Origin: Novosphingobium sp. Chol11
Lineage (GTDB): Bacteria; Pseudomonadota; Alphaproteobacteria; Sphingomonadales; Sphingomonadaceae
Assembly: GCF_945870625.1 (NCBI RefSeq)
Contig: NZ_CAMBTS010000013.1
Span: forward strand, 1 to 52,179
Length of the DNA: 52,179 bases
Reading direction: 5' to 3'
A program made the translations under genes and the position numbers. Of the stretch, positions 41,592 through 49,625 are shown piece after piece; within the stretch, counting starts at the first letter, position 1; each line of letters opens with the position of its first letter. Below the pieces are notes generated by a model. That model saw nothing but the letters and a program-made list of their open reading frames with translations. It did not search any database and was not told the origin of the DNA.

Positions 41592-42188
41592 ATGTTAACA
41601 CAATCTCCCCGGCGGCCGCGCCCGGCAAAGGCGTCGCCGCACCGGGAACGTCCTGTGCCAAAGCCGCTCGATGCGGCGCAGCTCGATGCGCTGGCGCTGG
41701 CCTATGTGGCGCGCTTTGCCACCAGCGGGGGCAAGCTTTCGGCTTATCTGGCGCGCAAGCTGCGCGAGCGCGGGTGGCAGGACGGCGCGCCGCCGCCCGA
41801 TGTGGCTGCGCTGGTTGAGCGCATGGCGGCGCAAGGCTATATCGACGATGCCGGCTATGCCCTGGCCAAGGGGCAGGGGTTGCTGCGCCGGGGCTATGGC
41901 GCGCGGCGGATCGAAGGCGCGCTGGCGCAAGACGGGATCGCCGCCGAAATCCGCGCGCCTGCGCAAGGCGATGAGACACAGCGCCGCCGCGCCGCCTTGG
42001 CCTTTGCGCGGCGCAAGCGGTTCTGGCCCTTTGCTGAAGCGCGCAGCCTTGACCGTGCCGTGCGCGAAAAGCAGGTCGGCGCGTTCCTGCGCGCCGGACA
42101 CCCTCTTGCCTATGCGCGCAGACTGGCCGATGCAGCGAGCCTCGAAGATGCAGAGAGTTGGGCCGATGAAGACCTTGAACCGAATTGA
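41592..42188 (+). CDS. recX: RecX-family regulatory protein
   Basis: A 198-residue protein with the three-helix repeats of RecX: LALAYVARFATSGGKLSAYL, ARKLRERGWQDG, MAAQGYIDDAGYALAKGQGL and LRRGYGARRIEGALAQDGI. RecX binds and restrains RecA filaments. No recA is nearby, as is common in this order. The last 23 bases overlap the DUF192 gene. Confidence 0.85.
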   Translation: MLTQSPRRPRPAKASPHRERPVPKPLDAAQLDALALAYVARFATSGGKLSAYLARKLRERGWQDGAPPPDVAALVERMAAQGYIDDAGYALAKGQGLLRRGYGARRIEGALAQDGIAAEIRAPAQGDETQRRRAALAFARRKRFWPFAEARSLDRAVREKQVGAFLRAGHPLAYARRLADAASLEDAESWADEDLEPN

Positions 42189-42684
42189 TGGGATCCGGAT
42201 TTCTGGCCTGGCCTTCGCGCTGGGGATGGCGGCGTGCTCGCCAGTGGCGGCGGGATCGGCCAATGCACCAACATCCGCGCAAAGCGATGCTGCGCTTGCC
42301 GTCCATCCGGTTTCCGGGCTCAAGGTGGTGCCGCTGACGGTAAAAACCGCCTCTGGGGTGCACAGGTTCAAGGTGGAGCTGGCGGCCACCGCCGACGAGC
42401 AGGCCAAAGGGCTGATGTTTCGCACCGCGATGGGCGCGGATGAGGGGATGATCTTCCCGATGGACCCGCCGCGCCGTGCCTCGTTTTGGATGAAGAACAC
42501 GGTGATCAGCCTCGATCTCGTGTTCGTCGGCCCCGATCACAAAGTGCTCAATGTGGCGGCCAATGCGGTGCCTTGCGATCCCACGCCGCTGTCTGCGATC
42601 GGCCTCACCGGCAGCGTGCTCGAACTCAATGCCGGGCGCGCGGCAGAGATCGGGATCAAGCCGGGCGATGAGGTGAACTGGTAG
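42166..42684 (+). CDS. DUF192 domain lipoprotein
   Basis: A 172-residue protein: signal sequence ending in FALGMAACS, a lipoprotein-type cleavage with Cys, then a DUF192 domain with FKVELAATADEQAKGLMFRT, GMIFPMDPPRRASFWMKNTV, SLDLVFVGPDHKVLNV and LELNAGRAAEIGIKPGDEV. The family is compact and periplasmic; function unknown. It overlaps recX by 23 bases, so the two are probably coupled. Confidence 0.88.
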   Translation: MKTLNRIDGIRISGLAFALGMAACSPVAAGSANAPTSAQSDAALAVHPVSGLKVVPLTVKTASGVHRFKVELAATADEQAKGLMFRTAMGADEGMIFPMDPPRRASFWMKNTVISLDLVFVGPDHKVLNVAANAVPCDPTPLSAIGLTGSVLELNAGRAAEIGIKPGDEVNW

Positions 42685-42755
42685 GCTGCAAAAGCAAGCC
42701 GCCGGCCCACTCCCCGCTTGCCCAAACCCACCGTAAACCGCTAAGCGATCCGGCG

Positions 42756-43169
42756 ATGAGCATCCTCGGCAAAATTTTCACCTGGTGGGACGGTGCCACC
42801 GTAGGCACCATGTTCGATAACGCGCTGAACGGCGTGGAAGTCGGCCATGATGCGCAAGGGAACCGCTATTTCCATGCGCGCAAACCCTATCCCAAGGGAC
42901 ATCCTTTTGCCGGGCGCGAGCGGCGCTGGGTGATCTATAACGGCGCCAACGATGCCAGCCGGGTGCCAGCCGAATGGCATGGCTGGCTGCACGGCAGCTT
43001 TGACGGCCTGCCGCAAAGCAATTTGCCCGCAGCGCGCATCTTCGAGGTGGACTATACCCCCAATGCCACCGGCACGGCGCAGGCCTATCGCCCGCAAGGC
43101 GCGCTTGAGCGCGGCGGCAAGCGCGCGGCGGCAACCGGTGACTACGAAGCCTGGTCGCCAGAAGACTGA
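42756..43169 (+). CDS. NADH:ubiquinone oxidoreductase NDUFA12-type subunit
   Basis: A 137-residue protein: FTWWDGATVGTMFDN, DAQGNRYFHARKP, RRWVIYNGANDASRVPAEWH and GWLHGSFDGLPQ are the signature of NDUFA12, a supernumerary complex I subunit that alphaproteobacteria share with mitochondria. It docks on the peripheral arm. It is followed directly by the DUF2155 gene (TGATG), which is the usual alphaproteobacterial order. Confidence 0.95.
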   Translation: MSILGKIFTWWDGATVGTMFDNALNGVEVGHDAQGNRYFHARKPYPKGHPFAGRERRWVIYNGANDASRVPAEWHGWLHGSFDGLPQSNLPAARIFEVDYTPNATGTAQAYRPQGALERGGKRAAATGDYEAWSPED

Positions 43170-43831
43170 TGCGGCGCGCCGCAAAGCCAGCGCGGGTTGC
43201 GGCTGGCCTGTATTTTAGCTGCCTCATCGCAGCCGCATTGGCCGGGTGCAGCCAGCAGGGCGATGCGCCCGCGCCGCCGGCTGAGGCAACGCAGTCCGGA
43301 CCGCGCGCCGCATCGGGCAATGGCGCGGTGGTCGAAAGCGCTTTCGGCACGCCGGTGCGCGACCGCGTGGCAACGCTGGGCCTGCTCAACAAGCGCAACA
43401 ACATCACGCAGGATGTGGTGCTCAAAAGCGGCGATTCGCGGCGCATCGGCAATGTGATCATCAAGCTGGCGACCTGCGAGCGCACCGCGCCGTGGGAGGA
43501 TCCCACCGAAACCGGCGCGTTCGTGCAGGTGTTTGTCGAAGAGCGCGCCACCACGCAGGACAAGCTGGCCTGGCACAAAGTGTTCTCTGGCTGGCTGCTT
43601 CACAATTCGCCCTCGCTCAATGTGGTCGAGCATCCGGTTTATGATGTGTGGGTGAAGGACTGCGCGATGAAGTTTCCGGGGGAGGAAGACGGCCCGCCCG
43701 ACGCCGCATCTGCCAGCAGCGCGGCAAAGCCCGCGGGCACGGTTGCCGCCCCGGCGGCCGGGCCATCGCCGGAGCCAGCCGCCGCCCCCCAGCCGCCGGG
43801 GCCGCCGCCTCCGCGCGAACCTGCTGGATAA
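43169..43831 (+). CDS. DUF2155 lipoprotein with low-complexity tail
   Basis: A 220-residue protein. The signal sequence ends in AALAGCS, a lipobox, then the DUF2155 core: ATLGLLNKRNNITQDVVLKS, IKLATCERTAPWEDPTETGA, FSGWLLHNSPSLNVVEHPVY and DVWVKDCAMKFPG. The last 45 residues are Ala/Pro-rich. The final 193 bases lie antisense to the end of the aat gene. Function unknown; conserved next to NDUFA12 in alphaproteobacteria. Confidence 0.9.
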   Translation: MRRAAKPARVAAGLYFSCLIAAALAGCSQQGDAPAPPAEATQSGPRAASGNGAVVESAFGTPVRDRVATLGLLNKRNNITQDVVLKSGDSRRIGNVIIKLATCERTAPWEDPTETGAFVQVFVEERATTQDKLAWHKVFSGWLLHNSPSLNVVEHPVYDVWVKDCAMKFPGEEDGPPDAASASSAAKPAGTVAAPAAGPSPEPAAAPQPPGPPPPREPAG

Positions 43832-44436
43832 GGGCGCAGCGCCGCTTTCAGCCGCTCCAGATACTGCGCCTGGGTGATCTCGATCGCGCCGAGCGAGACG
43901 AGATGCGGCGTGGTGAATTGGCAATCGAGCAATTCGCACCCTGCACGCCGCATCGCCGCAACCAGCCAGGCCAGCGCCACTTTCGAGGCATCGCTGGCGC
44001 TGCTGAACATGCTTTCGCCGCAAAACACGCGTCCGAAACCAACCCCGTAAAGCCCGCCGACCAGAAATCTCTCGCCTTCCTCGTCCACAGCCCAGGTTTC
44101 GATCGAATGAGCATGGCCCAGCCGGTGCAATTCGCGGTAGCTCGCGCCCAGGCGCAGGCTGATCCAGCTGTCTTCGGCGGCGGCGCGCGGCGCGGCGCAG
44201 GCAGTGATCACCGCATCGAACGCGGCGTTGCAGGTCACGTGAAAGCGCCCCCGGCGCAAGGTGCGCGCCAGCGACTTTGCCATGTGAAAGCCCTGCAACG
44301 GCAGGATCGCGCGCATTCTGGGCTCCACCCAATAAACGTCGGGATCATCGCGGCTGTCGGACATCGGGAAAATGCCGACGCGATAGGCCTTGAGCAGCAG
44401 CTCGGGCGGGATGATGGGGGGGTGGCCCAAGGACAT
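43639..44436 (-). CDS. aat: Leucyl/phenylalanyl-tRNA--protein transferase
   Basis: A 265-residue protein: LLLKAYRVGIFPMSDSRDDP, VYWVEPRMRAILPLQGFHM, LARTLRRGRFHVTCNAAFDA and VGGLYGVGFGRVFCGESMFS, then LVSLGAIEITQAQYLE, are Aat landmarks. It adds Leu or Phe to proteins with N-terminal Arg or Lys for ClpAP degradation. After the core there is a Gly/Ala-rich linker and the end FIAQSFTHTS, similar to the tail I remember in sphingomonad Aat proteins. That means the last 193 bases overlap the opposing DUF2155 gene. ATG 44436 was chosen over a TTG upstream. Confidence 0.9.
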   Translation of the reverse strand: MSLGHPPIIPPELLLKAYRVGIFPMSDSRDDPDVYWVEPRMRAILPLQGFHMAKSLARTLRRGRFHVTCNAAFDAVITACAAPRAAAEDSWISLRLGASYRELHRLGHAHSIETWAVDEEGERFLVGGLYGVGFGRVFCGESMFSSASDASKVALAWLVAAMRRAGCELLDCQFTTPHLVSLGAIEITQAQYLERLKAALRPYPAGSRGGGGPGGWGAAAGSGDGPAAGAATVPAGFAALLADAASGGPSSSPGNFIAQSFTHTS

Positions 44437-44516
44437 CAGGACATTATGCAATCAGAATGTTCTCTCTCGCGGTTGCGCTGGCGGCGTCAAGCGATTAAGG
44501 GCGATTTCCCGGGCAC

Positions 44517-44592
44517 AGGAGTGTAGCTCAGTTGGTAGAGCATCGGTCTCCAAAACCGAGGGCCGTGGGTTCGAGTCCCTCCACTCCTGCCA
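44517..44592 (+). tRNA. tRNA-Trp (CCA anticodon)
   Basis: A complete cloverleaf: acceptor AGGAGTG pairs with CACTCCT, D-arm with AGCTCAGTTGGTAGAGC, anticodon stem CGGTC-TCCAAAA-CCG containing CCA, T-arm GTGGGTTCGAGTCCC, discriminator G and encoded CCA. It is placed in front of secE-nusG as in many bacteria, here with an alcohol dehydrogenase gene in between. Confidence 0.97.
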
Positions 44593-44700
44593 AGATTTTC
44601 TGACAACCTGATAAATCTCCCGTGGCGCGGGCCGCGGCGCTTGTGCTTGGCCGGACAAGCGGACATGTTCGCCTTTCGACAAGTCGATTGGGAATCCATC

Positions 44701-45753
44701 ATGTCCGTTCACGCCTATGGTACGCACGCCGCCGATCGCCCGCTGGAAGCCCTGATCATCGAGCGCCGCGCGCCCGGCGCGAACGATGTCCAGATCGAGA
44801 TTGCCTTTTGCGGGGTGTGCCATTCGGACCTGCACACCGCGCGCGATGAATGGGGCGGCACCCAGTGGCCCTGCGTGCCGGGGCACGAGATTGTCGGCCA
44901 TGTCAGCGCCGTGGGCGACGGCGTCAGCCGGTTCAAAGTCGGTGATACGGTCGGAGTCGGCTGCATGGTCGATAGCTGCCACGCCTGCTCGGCCTGCGAC
45001 GAAGGCCTCGAGCAATTCTGCCAGACCGGCATGACCGGCACGTACAATTCCCCGATCGCCGATGCGCCGGGCTACACCATGGGCGGCTATGCGCAGCGGA
45101 TCGTGGTCGATCAGGCGTTCGTGCTGAACATCCGCCATCCCGCCGCGCAGCTTGCCGCCGCCGCGCCGCTGCTCTGCGCCGGGATCACGCTCTATTCGCC
45201 GCTGCGCCATTGGCAGGCCGGTCCGGGCAAGAAAGTCGGCATCGTCGGCATCGGCGGGCTGGGGCACATGGGGATCAAGCTGGCGCGGGCGATGGGCGCG
45301 CATGTGGTGGGCTTCACCTCGAGCGAGGCCAAGCGCGCCGATATCCTCAGCCTTGGCGCGCACGAGGTGATCGTCTCCAAAAACCGCGACGAAATGAAGG
45401 CGCATCTGGAAAGCTTCGATCTGATCATCGATACCGTGGCCGCCAGCCACAATCTGGATCAGTTCACCACTTTGCTGAAACGTAACAGCACGCTGGTGAT
45501 GGTGGGCGCGCCCGAACATCCGCATCCCAGCCCCGCCATCTTCGCGCTGCTGATGCGCCGCCGCTCGATCGCCGGGTCGATGATCGGGGGAATCGCCGAA
45601 ACGCAGGAGATGCTTGATTTCTGCGCCGAGCACGGCATCGTCGCGGAGATCGAGATGATCCCGATCGATGGCATCAATGCGGCCTATGAGCGGATGCTGG
45701 ATAGTGATGTGCGCTACCGGTTCGTGATCGATAACGCCACTTTGGCGGGTTAG
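44701..45753 (+). CDS. Zinc-dependent NAD(P) alcohol dehydrogenase (YahK/CAD-like)
   Basis: A 350-residue MDR enzyme: FCGVCHSDLHTARDEW holds the catalytic zinc Cys, PGHEIVGHVSAVGDGV the His-Glu, and MVDSCHACSACDEGLEQFC the structural zinc cysteines. GIVGIGGLGHMGIKLARAMG is the NAD(P) motif, followed by FTSSEAKRADIL that suggests NADP. It belongs to the cinnamyl-alcohol or YahK type reductases of aldehydes. It stands between tRNA-Trp and secE, an unusual position, and has a 182-base gap before secE. The start MSVHAYGTHAAD matches the family. Confidence 0.93.
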   Translation: MSVHAYGTHAADRPLEALIIERRAPGANDVQIEIAFCGVCHSDLHTARDEWGGTQWPCVPGHEIVGHVSAVGDGVSRFKVGDTVGVGCMVDSCHACSACDEGLEQFCQTGMTGTYNSPIADAPGYTMGGYAQRIVVDQAFVLNIRHPAAQLAAAAPLLCAGITLYSPLRHWQAGPGKKVGIVGIGGLGHMGIKLARAMGAHVVGFTSSEAKRADILSLGAHEVIVSKNRDEMKAHLESFDLIIDTVAASHNLDQFTTLLKRNSTLVMVGAPEHPHPSPAIFALLMRRRSIAGSMIGGIAETQEMLDFCAEHGIVAEIEMIPIDGINAAYERMLDSDVRYRFVIDNATLAG

Positions 45754-45935
45754 GTTCAGCGCGGGGCCGGGCGCGCAGCGTCTGGCCCTTGCATTTTGCG
45801 GCGCGCTGTCCTACCTCGCGTGCTCTTCCGACATCGGAAATTCGCCAGCCCCTCCCGAACCTGTTCGGGGCGGCGATGACCCCTAGCCGGAAGCCGTGTA
45901 TTTCTGGGCATGCGCAAGCAGAAGCGAGACGAACA

Positions 45936-46130
45936 ATGGCGAAGACCAGCCTGTCGGAATTTATCAACCAGGTGCGCGCCGAAACGCGCAAGGTGATCTG
46001 GCCGTCGCGTCAGGAAACCACGACCATCGCGATCTTTGTCGGCATCATGATGCTGATTCTCGCGGTGTTCTTTCTGGGGATCGACAGCCTGTTCGGCATG
46101 ACCGTGCGCTGGTTGCTCTCGCTCGCCTGA
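45936..46130 (+). CDS. secE: Preprotein translocase subunit SecE
   Basis: A 64-residue protein: SLSEFINQVRAETRKVIWPS, then RQETTTIAIFVGIMMLILAV for the membrane helix. This short one-helix SecE is usual in alphaproteobacteria; it clamps SecY in the Sec translocon. A longer upstream frame has no homology. Followed after 64 bases by nusG in the same direction. Confidence 0.96.
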   Translation: MAKTSLSEFINQVRAETRKVIWPSRQETTTIAIFVGIMMLILAVFFLGIDSLFGMTVRWLLSLA

Positions 46131-46194
46131 ACCGCCGCCCGCACTTTCGTTTTAATTCGCTTGATTTTGGCAAACCGGATTGGGAATCGCCGCA

Positions 46195-46731
46195 ATGGCC
46201 CGTTGGTATATCATTCACGCTTACTCTGGTTTTGAAAACAAGGTGAAGGAAGCCATCCTCGCCGAGGCCGAACGCATCGGATTGGCGCAGCTGGTCGAAG
46301 CGGTCGAAGTGCCGACCGAGACGATCACCGAGGTGAAGCGCGGCAAGAAGGTTCAGGTCGAGCGCAAGTTCATGCCGGGCTATGTGCTGGCCAAGCTGGC
46401 GCTGAACGACGACATCTATCACCTTGTCAAGAATACCCCCAAGGTCACCGGGTTTCTGGGCCTCAACAACAAGCCGCAGCCGATCTCCGACAAAGAAGCC
46501 GCGCGCTATTTCGGCGCGCGCGATGCCGCCGCGGCCGAGCCGCGCAAGCAGGTTTCGGTCGATTACGAGATCGGCGATTCGGTCAAGGTCAACGCCGGTC
46601 CCTTCGCCAGCTTCAACGGCACGGTAGAGGAGCTCGATTTCGAAAAGAGCCGCGTCAAAGTGGCGGTCTCGATCTTTGGCCGCGCCACCCCGGTCGAGCT
46701 GGCGTTCGAGGAAGTCGAACTGGTCAAATAA
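46195..46731 (+). CDS. nusG: Transcription termination/antitermination factor NusG
   Basis: A 178-residue protein: MARWYIIHAYSGFENKVKEA, RKFMPGYVLAKLALND and TGFLGLNNKPQPIS in the NGN domain, then a KOW domain around DSVKVNAGPFASFNGTVEEL. It binds RNA polymerase and couples it to the ribosome or Rho. Standard order secE-nusG-rplK-rplA. Confidence 0.97.
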   Translation: MARWYIIHAYSGFENKVKEAILAEAERIGLAQLVEAVEVPTETITEVKRGKKVQVERKFMPGYVLAKLALNDDIYHLVKNTPKVTGFLGLNNKPQPISDKEAARYFGARDAAAAEPRKQVSVDYEIGDSVKVNAGPFASFNGTVEELDFEKSRVKVAVSIFGRATPVELAFEEVELVK

Positions 46732-46921
46732 TCGCCAGTGCCCTTGCCCGTTGTGGGCAGAGGCATTTGTGATTGCATTTTGGAGCGCGTGGCTTTAACG
46801 GCCCGCACTTCGCAGCGCGGGCAACCGCTCTGCAAACCCCGCGCGGGAGGGCGATTCGTCGTCTGTTTGACCGCTCACTCTGAGGCGCGCTCCGCGCCAA
46901 CAGGAAGAAAGGAGGCCCTTC
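46732..46921 (+). promoter_or_regulatory. Leader region of rplK-rplA
   Basis: The 190 bases between nusG and rplK contain several GC-rich potential stems, for example GCGCG-type arms near 46789-46842 and GAGGCGCGCTCCGCGCC near 46888, and AGGAAGAAAGGAGG as a strong ribosome site. In other bacteria ribosomal protein L1 represses its own operon by binding the rplK leader; an L1 site is plausible here but I cannot fold it by eye with certainty. Confidence 0.4.
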
Positions 46922-47353
46922 GTGGCCAAGAAGATTGAAGGCTATATCAAGCTGCAAGTGAAGGCTGGCGATGCCAAGCCGTCGCCGCCAATCGGGCCTG
47001 CGCTCGGTCAACGCGGTGTGAACATCATGGAATTCTGCAAGCAGTTCAATGCTGCGACGCAGGAAGTGGAAAAGGGCACCCCGCTGCCCACCGTGATCAC
47101 GGTCTATGCCGATCGTTCGTTCACCTTCATTACCAAGACCCCGCCCGCCACGTTCCTGATCAAGAAGGCGATCAATCTCAAGTCGGGCTCGAAAGAACCG
47201 GGCAAGATTTCTGCCGGAACGATCACGCGCGCGCAGCTGGCCGATGTGGCGCAGGCCAAGATGGTGGATCTCAACGCCAACGACATGGACGCCGCGATCA
47301 AGATTATCGAAGGCTCCGCTCGCGCGATGGGCCTTCAGGTTGTGGAGGGCTGA
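46922..47353 (+). CDS. rplK: 50S ribosomal protein L11
   Basis: A 143-residue L11: [40 protein letters not shown] and [23 protein letters not shown] is the start codon, after AAAGGAGG. L11 forms the GTPase-associated centre of the large subunit. It is followed after 4 bases by rplA. Confidence 0.98.
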   Translation: MAKKIEGYIKLQVKAGDAKPSPPIGPALGQRGVNIMEFCKQFNAATQEVEKGTPLPTVITVYADRSFTFITKTPPATFLIKKAINLKSGSKEPGKISAGTITRAQLADVAQAKMVDLNANDMDAAIKIIEGSARAMGLQVVEG

Positions 47354-47357
47354 TCCG

Positions 47358-48056
47358 ATGAAGGCGACCAAGAACCAGAAGGCGCTGACCGAAAAGCTCG
47401 GCGACAACATGAAGCTTTATGGCGTGGATGAAGCCATCCAGCTGCTCAAAGACCTGAAGCGCACCAAGTTCGACGAATCGATCGAAGTCGCGCTCAATCT
47501 CGGCGTCGATCCGCGCCATGCCGATCAGATGGTGCGCGGTATGGTCACGCTGCCTTCGGGCACTGGCAAGGACGTCAAAGTCGCCGTGTTCGCGCGCGGC
47601 GACAAGGCAGAGGCCGCGCTGGCCGCTGGCGCTGACAAAGTCGGCGCGGAAGATCTGCTCGAAGATATGCAGGCAGGCAATCTCGATTATGGCCGCGTGA
47701 TCGCCACGCCGGACATGATGGGCATTGTCGGCCGTCTGGGCAAAGTGCTCGGTCCCAAGGGCCTGATGCCGAACCCGAAGCTGGGCACTGTCACGCCAAA
47801 CGTCGCCGAAGCGGTCAAGGCGGCGAAGGGCGGCCAGATCGAATTCCGCGTTGAAAAAGCAGGCATCATCCACGGCGGCATCGGCAAGATGAGCTTCTCG
47901 AATGAAGCGCTGCGCGCCAATTTCGATGCGTTCGTCGATGCCATCGTCAAGGCCAAGCCAGCGGGCGCCAAGGGCAAGTATGTCCGCAAGGTCGGCATTT
48001 CTTCGTCGATGGGCCCCGGCATCAAGATCGACGTTGGCCAAGTCTACAGCAGCTGA
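47358..48056 (+). CDS. rplA: 50S ribosomal protein L1
   Basis: A 232-residue L1: [40 protein letters not shown] and [20 protein letters not shown]1 builds the L1 stalk of the large subunit and usually represses its own operon. A terminator follows 26 bases after the stop. Confidence 0.98.
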   Translation: MKATKNQKALTEKLGDNMKLYGVDEAIQLLKDLKRTKFDESIEVALNLGVDPRHADQMVRGMVTLPSGTGKDVKVAVFARGDKAEAALAAGADKVGAEDLLEDMQAGNLDYGRVIATPDMMGIVGRLGKVLGPKGLMPNPKLGTVTPNVAEAVKAAKGGQIEFRVEKAGIIHGGIGKMSFSNEALRANFDAFVDAIVKAKPAGAKGKYVRKVGISSSMGPGIKIDVGQVYSS

Positions 48057-48082
48057 TCGCCGCGCGATCACGAACCCATGAG

Positions 48083-48116
48083 AAGGCCGGGCGGGGAAAC
48101 CTTCCCGGCCTTTTTT
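48083..48116 (+). terminator. Rho-independent terminator after rplA
   Basis: AAGGCCGGG and CCCGGCCTT form a perfect 9-bp stem with a 12-base loop, followed by TTTT. It ends the secE/nusG/rplKA transcription unit and overlaps by two bases the stop of the opposing gene. Confidence 0.92.
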
Positions 48117-48735
48117 ATCGGCGCCTCGGCCCAAGGTTGGCGCGGGTATAGCATTCCGCGACCAGGCTGATCGCGCTCCCGTCCGCCAGTCGCAGCACCG
48201 CGCGATGCGATAGCACGGTGCCCGCCGGGCAATCCCCGCTGCGCCCGCGCTGCGCCGCCAGCCGTTCGCGGCGAAAGCCAAGCGGGGCGACCACTTTGCC
48301 GAACGGCGTGCCGGTGGTTTCCAGCGTGCGGTTCATCGCTGGGGTGAGCCGCGCGGGCACATACCAGTTCTTGGCGTCAGACAGGGTTTTTGCGCCGCAC
48401 ATCAGCCGCACATGGCGAAATGCGAGGGGCTCATCGGGGCCGATCCCGAGCGCCGCACGCGTTGCGGGCGAGGGTGGTTCGGGCGCGGCCTGGTCTGCTA
48501 CTGCGCGGATCGTTGGCGGCGAAGCGATGCCGCGCGCGGCGCACCATTCGCCCAGCGCTGCTGTGGCGCTGTCATGCACCGCAAGCGTCCGCTCAAACCG
48601 CGGCAAGGCCGGCGAACACGCGCTCAGCCCCGGCCCTAACAGCGCCGCCAGCGCCAGACCTGCGTGGCTCAGATGCCCCCCGGCACTGCAGCCCGGCCCA
48701 GCGCGGCAAGGCTTGCCGCCAGCGCGCTGGCGCAA
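48115..48735 (-). CDS. UbiC-like putative lipoprotein
   Basis: The recognisable part starts with LALAALLGPGLSACS, a lipobox; the true start codon is uncertain (a TTG at 48735 opens the frame, or a CTG overlapping the stop of the preceding gene). DEPLAFRHVRLMCGAKTLSD, AKNWYVPARLTPAMNRTLE and TGTPFGKVVAPLGFRRERL resemble the chorismate lyase (UbiC) fold, which removes pyruvate from chorismate. An exported UbiC would not see chorismate, so another ligand or role is likely. It is translated behind the CinA-like gene. Confidence 0.65.
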   Translation of the reverse strand: MRQRAGGKPCRAGPGCSAGGHLSHAGLALAALLGPGLSACSPALPRFERTLAVHDSATAALGEWCAARGIASPPTIRAVADQAAPEPPSPATRAALGIGPDEPLAFRHVRLMCGAKTLSDAKNWYVPARLTPAMNRTLETTGTPFGKVVAPLGFRRERLAAQRGRSGDCPAGTVLSHRAVLRLADGSAISLVAECYTRANLGPRRR

Positions 48736-49430
48736 TCATCGAGGCGCGCCTGATCGACCGAGCGGATCACGAAATTCGCGCCGATGCGGCCTTCGCGAAA
48801 GAACGGGTAGCTGCCGATCTGGCATCCTTCGTGCGCGCGCTCGGTCTCGCCGAGCAATTCGGCCACTTCGCTTTCGGCGACCCAGCAGCCCACGGTGACG
48901 GACAAAAGCGGCAGGCCGCCTTCGAGCGTTCCGGTCAGGCCATCGAGCATCTGCGCGGTGATCCCCGGCACCCCGGCCATCAGAAACACATTGCCCACGC
49001 GAATGCCCGGCGCGCCCGACATGCGGTTTGCAATAAGATCGGCGCCTTCGGGCACGCGCGCCATGCGCAGCCGCGCCGGATTGAGCCCGCCGCGCGAGGC
49101 ATAATAGCCTTCGAGCATATCGCGCGCCGCCGGAAGGATCACGACTTCGACGCCCAGCGCCTCGGCCACTGCATCGACCGTGATATCGTCGTGAGTCGGG
49201 CCGATGCCGCCGGTGGTAAACAGATAATCGTTGCGCGCGCGCAGCGTGTTCACCGCCTCGATGATCGCGGCCATATCATCGGGCACCACCCGCACTTCGC
49301 GCAGACGAATGCCCTGCACGCCCAGCCACGTCGCGACTTGAGCGATGTTCTTATCCTGCGTGCGGCCAGACAGGATTTCATCGCCAACGACAACAAGCGC
49401 GGCAGTCCAGATGCGGGTGGAGTCGGTCAT
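48669..49430 (-). CDS. CinA-like molybdopterin-binding domain protein
   Basis: A 253-residue protein with the MoCF/CinA N-domain: ALVVVGDEILSGRTQDKNIA, LREVRVVPDDMAAIIEAVNT, DYLFTTGGIGPTHDDITVDA and VFLMAGVPGITAQML. The deamidase C-domain of full CinA is absent. Stand-alone relatives are annotated as molybdopterin-binding or ADP-ribose pyrophosphatase-like. A link to the formate dehydrogenase cofactor is possible but not shown. The start MTDSTRIW has no good ribosome site. Confidence 0.88.
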   Translation of the reverse strand: MTDSTRIWTAALVVVGDEILSGRTQDKNIAQVATWLGVQGIRLREVRVVPDDMAAIIEAVNTLRARNDYLFTTGGIGPTHDDITVDAVAEALGVEVVILPAARDMLEGYYASRGGLNPARLRMARVPEGADLIANRMSGAPGIRVGNVFLMAGVPGITAQMLDGLTGTLEGGLPLLSVTVGCWVAESEVAELLGETERAHEGCQIGSYPFFREGRIGANFVIRSVDQARLDDCASALAASLAALGRAAVPGGI

Positions 49431-49503
49431 AAGCGAGAGCGATAGCGCATTGGGTGAGGCGCGCAATGGGGCTTGGAGGGGGTGTGGGGAAACGGAGCCA
49501 CTA

Positions 49504-49544
49504 AGCCCTCTCCCCTTCAAGGGAGTGGGTTGGGAGAGGGGGCT
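49504..49544. repeat. Sphingomonad-type inverted repeat
   Basis: AGCCCTCTCCC and GGGAGAGGGGGCT form an inverted repeat with CTTCAAGGGAG between. This kind of element is common between genes of sphingomonads. It lies in the 195-base gap between the CinA-like gene and the monooxygenase terminator. Confidence 0.65.
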
Positions 49545-49566
49545 CTACGCACATCGCAAGGCGTGG

Positions 49567-49617
49567 AAAAAAAGAGCCTTCGGCGGGCAAGGGCCACAGC
49601 ACTTGCCCGCCGGAGGC
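49567..49617 (-). terminator. Rho-independent terminator of the monooxygenase gene
   Basis: On the minus strand GCCTCCGGCGGGCAAG pairs with CTTGCCCGCCGAAGGC (16 bp, one G-T pair) and is followed by CTCTTTTTTT. It begins 8 bases after the stop codon at 49626. Confidence 0.92.
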
Positions 49618-49625
49618 CCCTTCCT

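Noticed and set aside
46732..46921. Riboswitch before rplK
   Set aside because: No conserved riboswitch motif is visible; an L1-binding leader is the more natural explanation.
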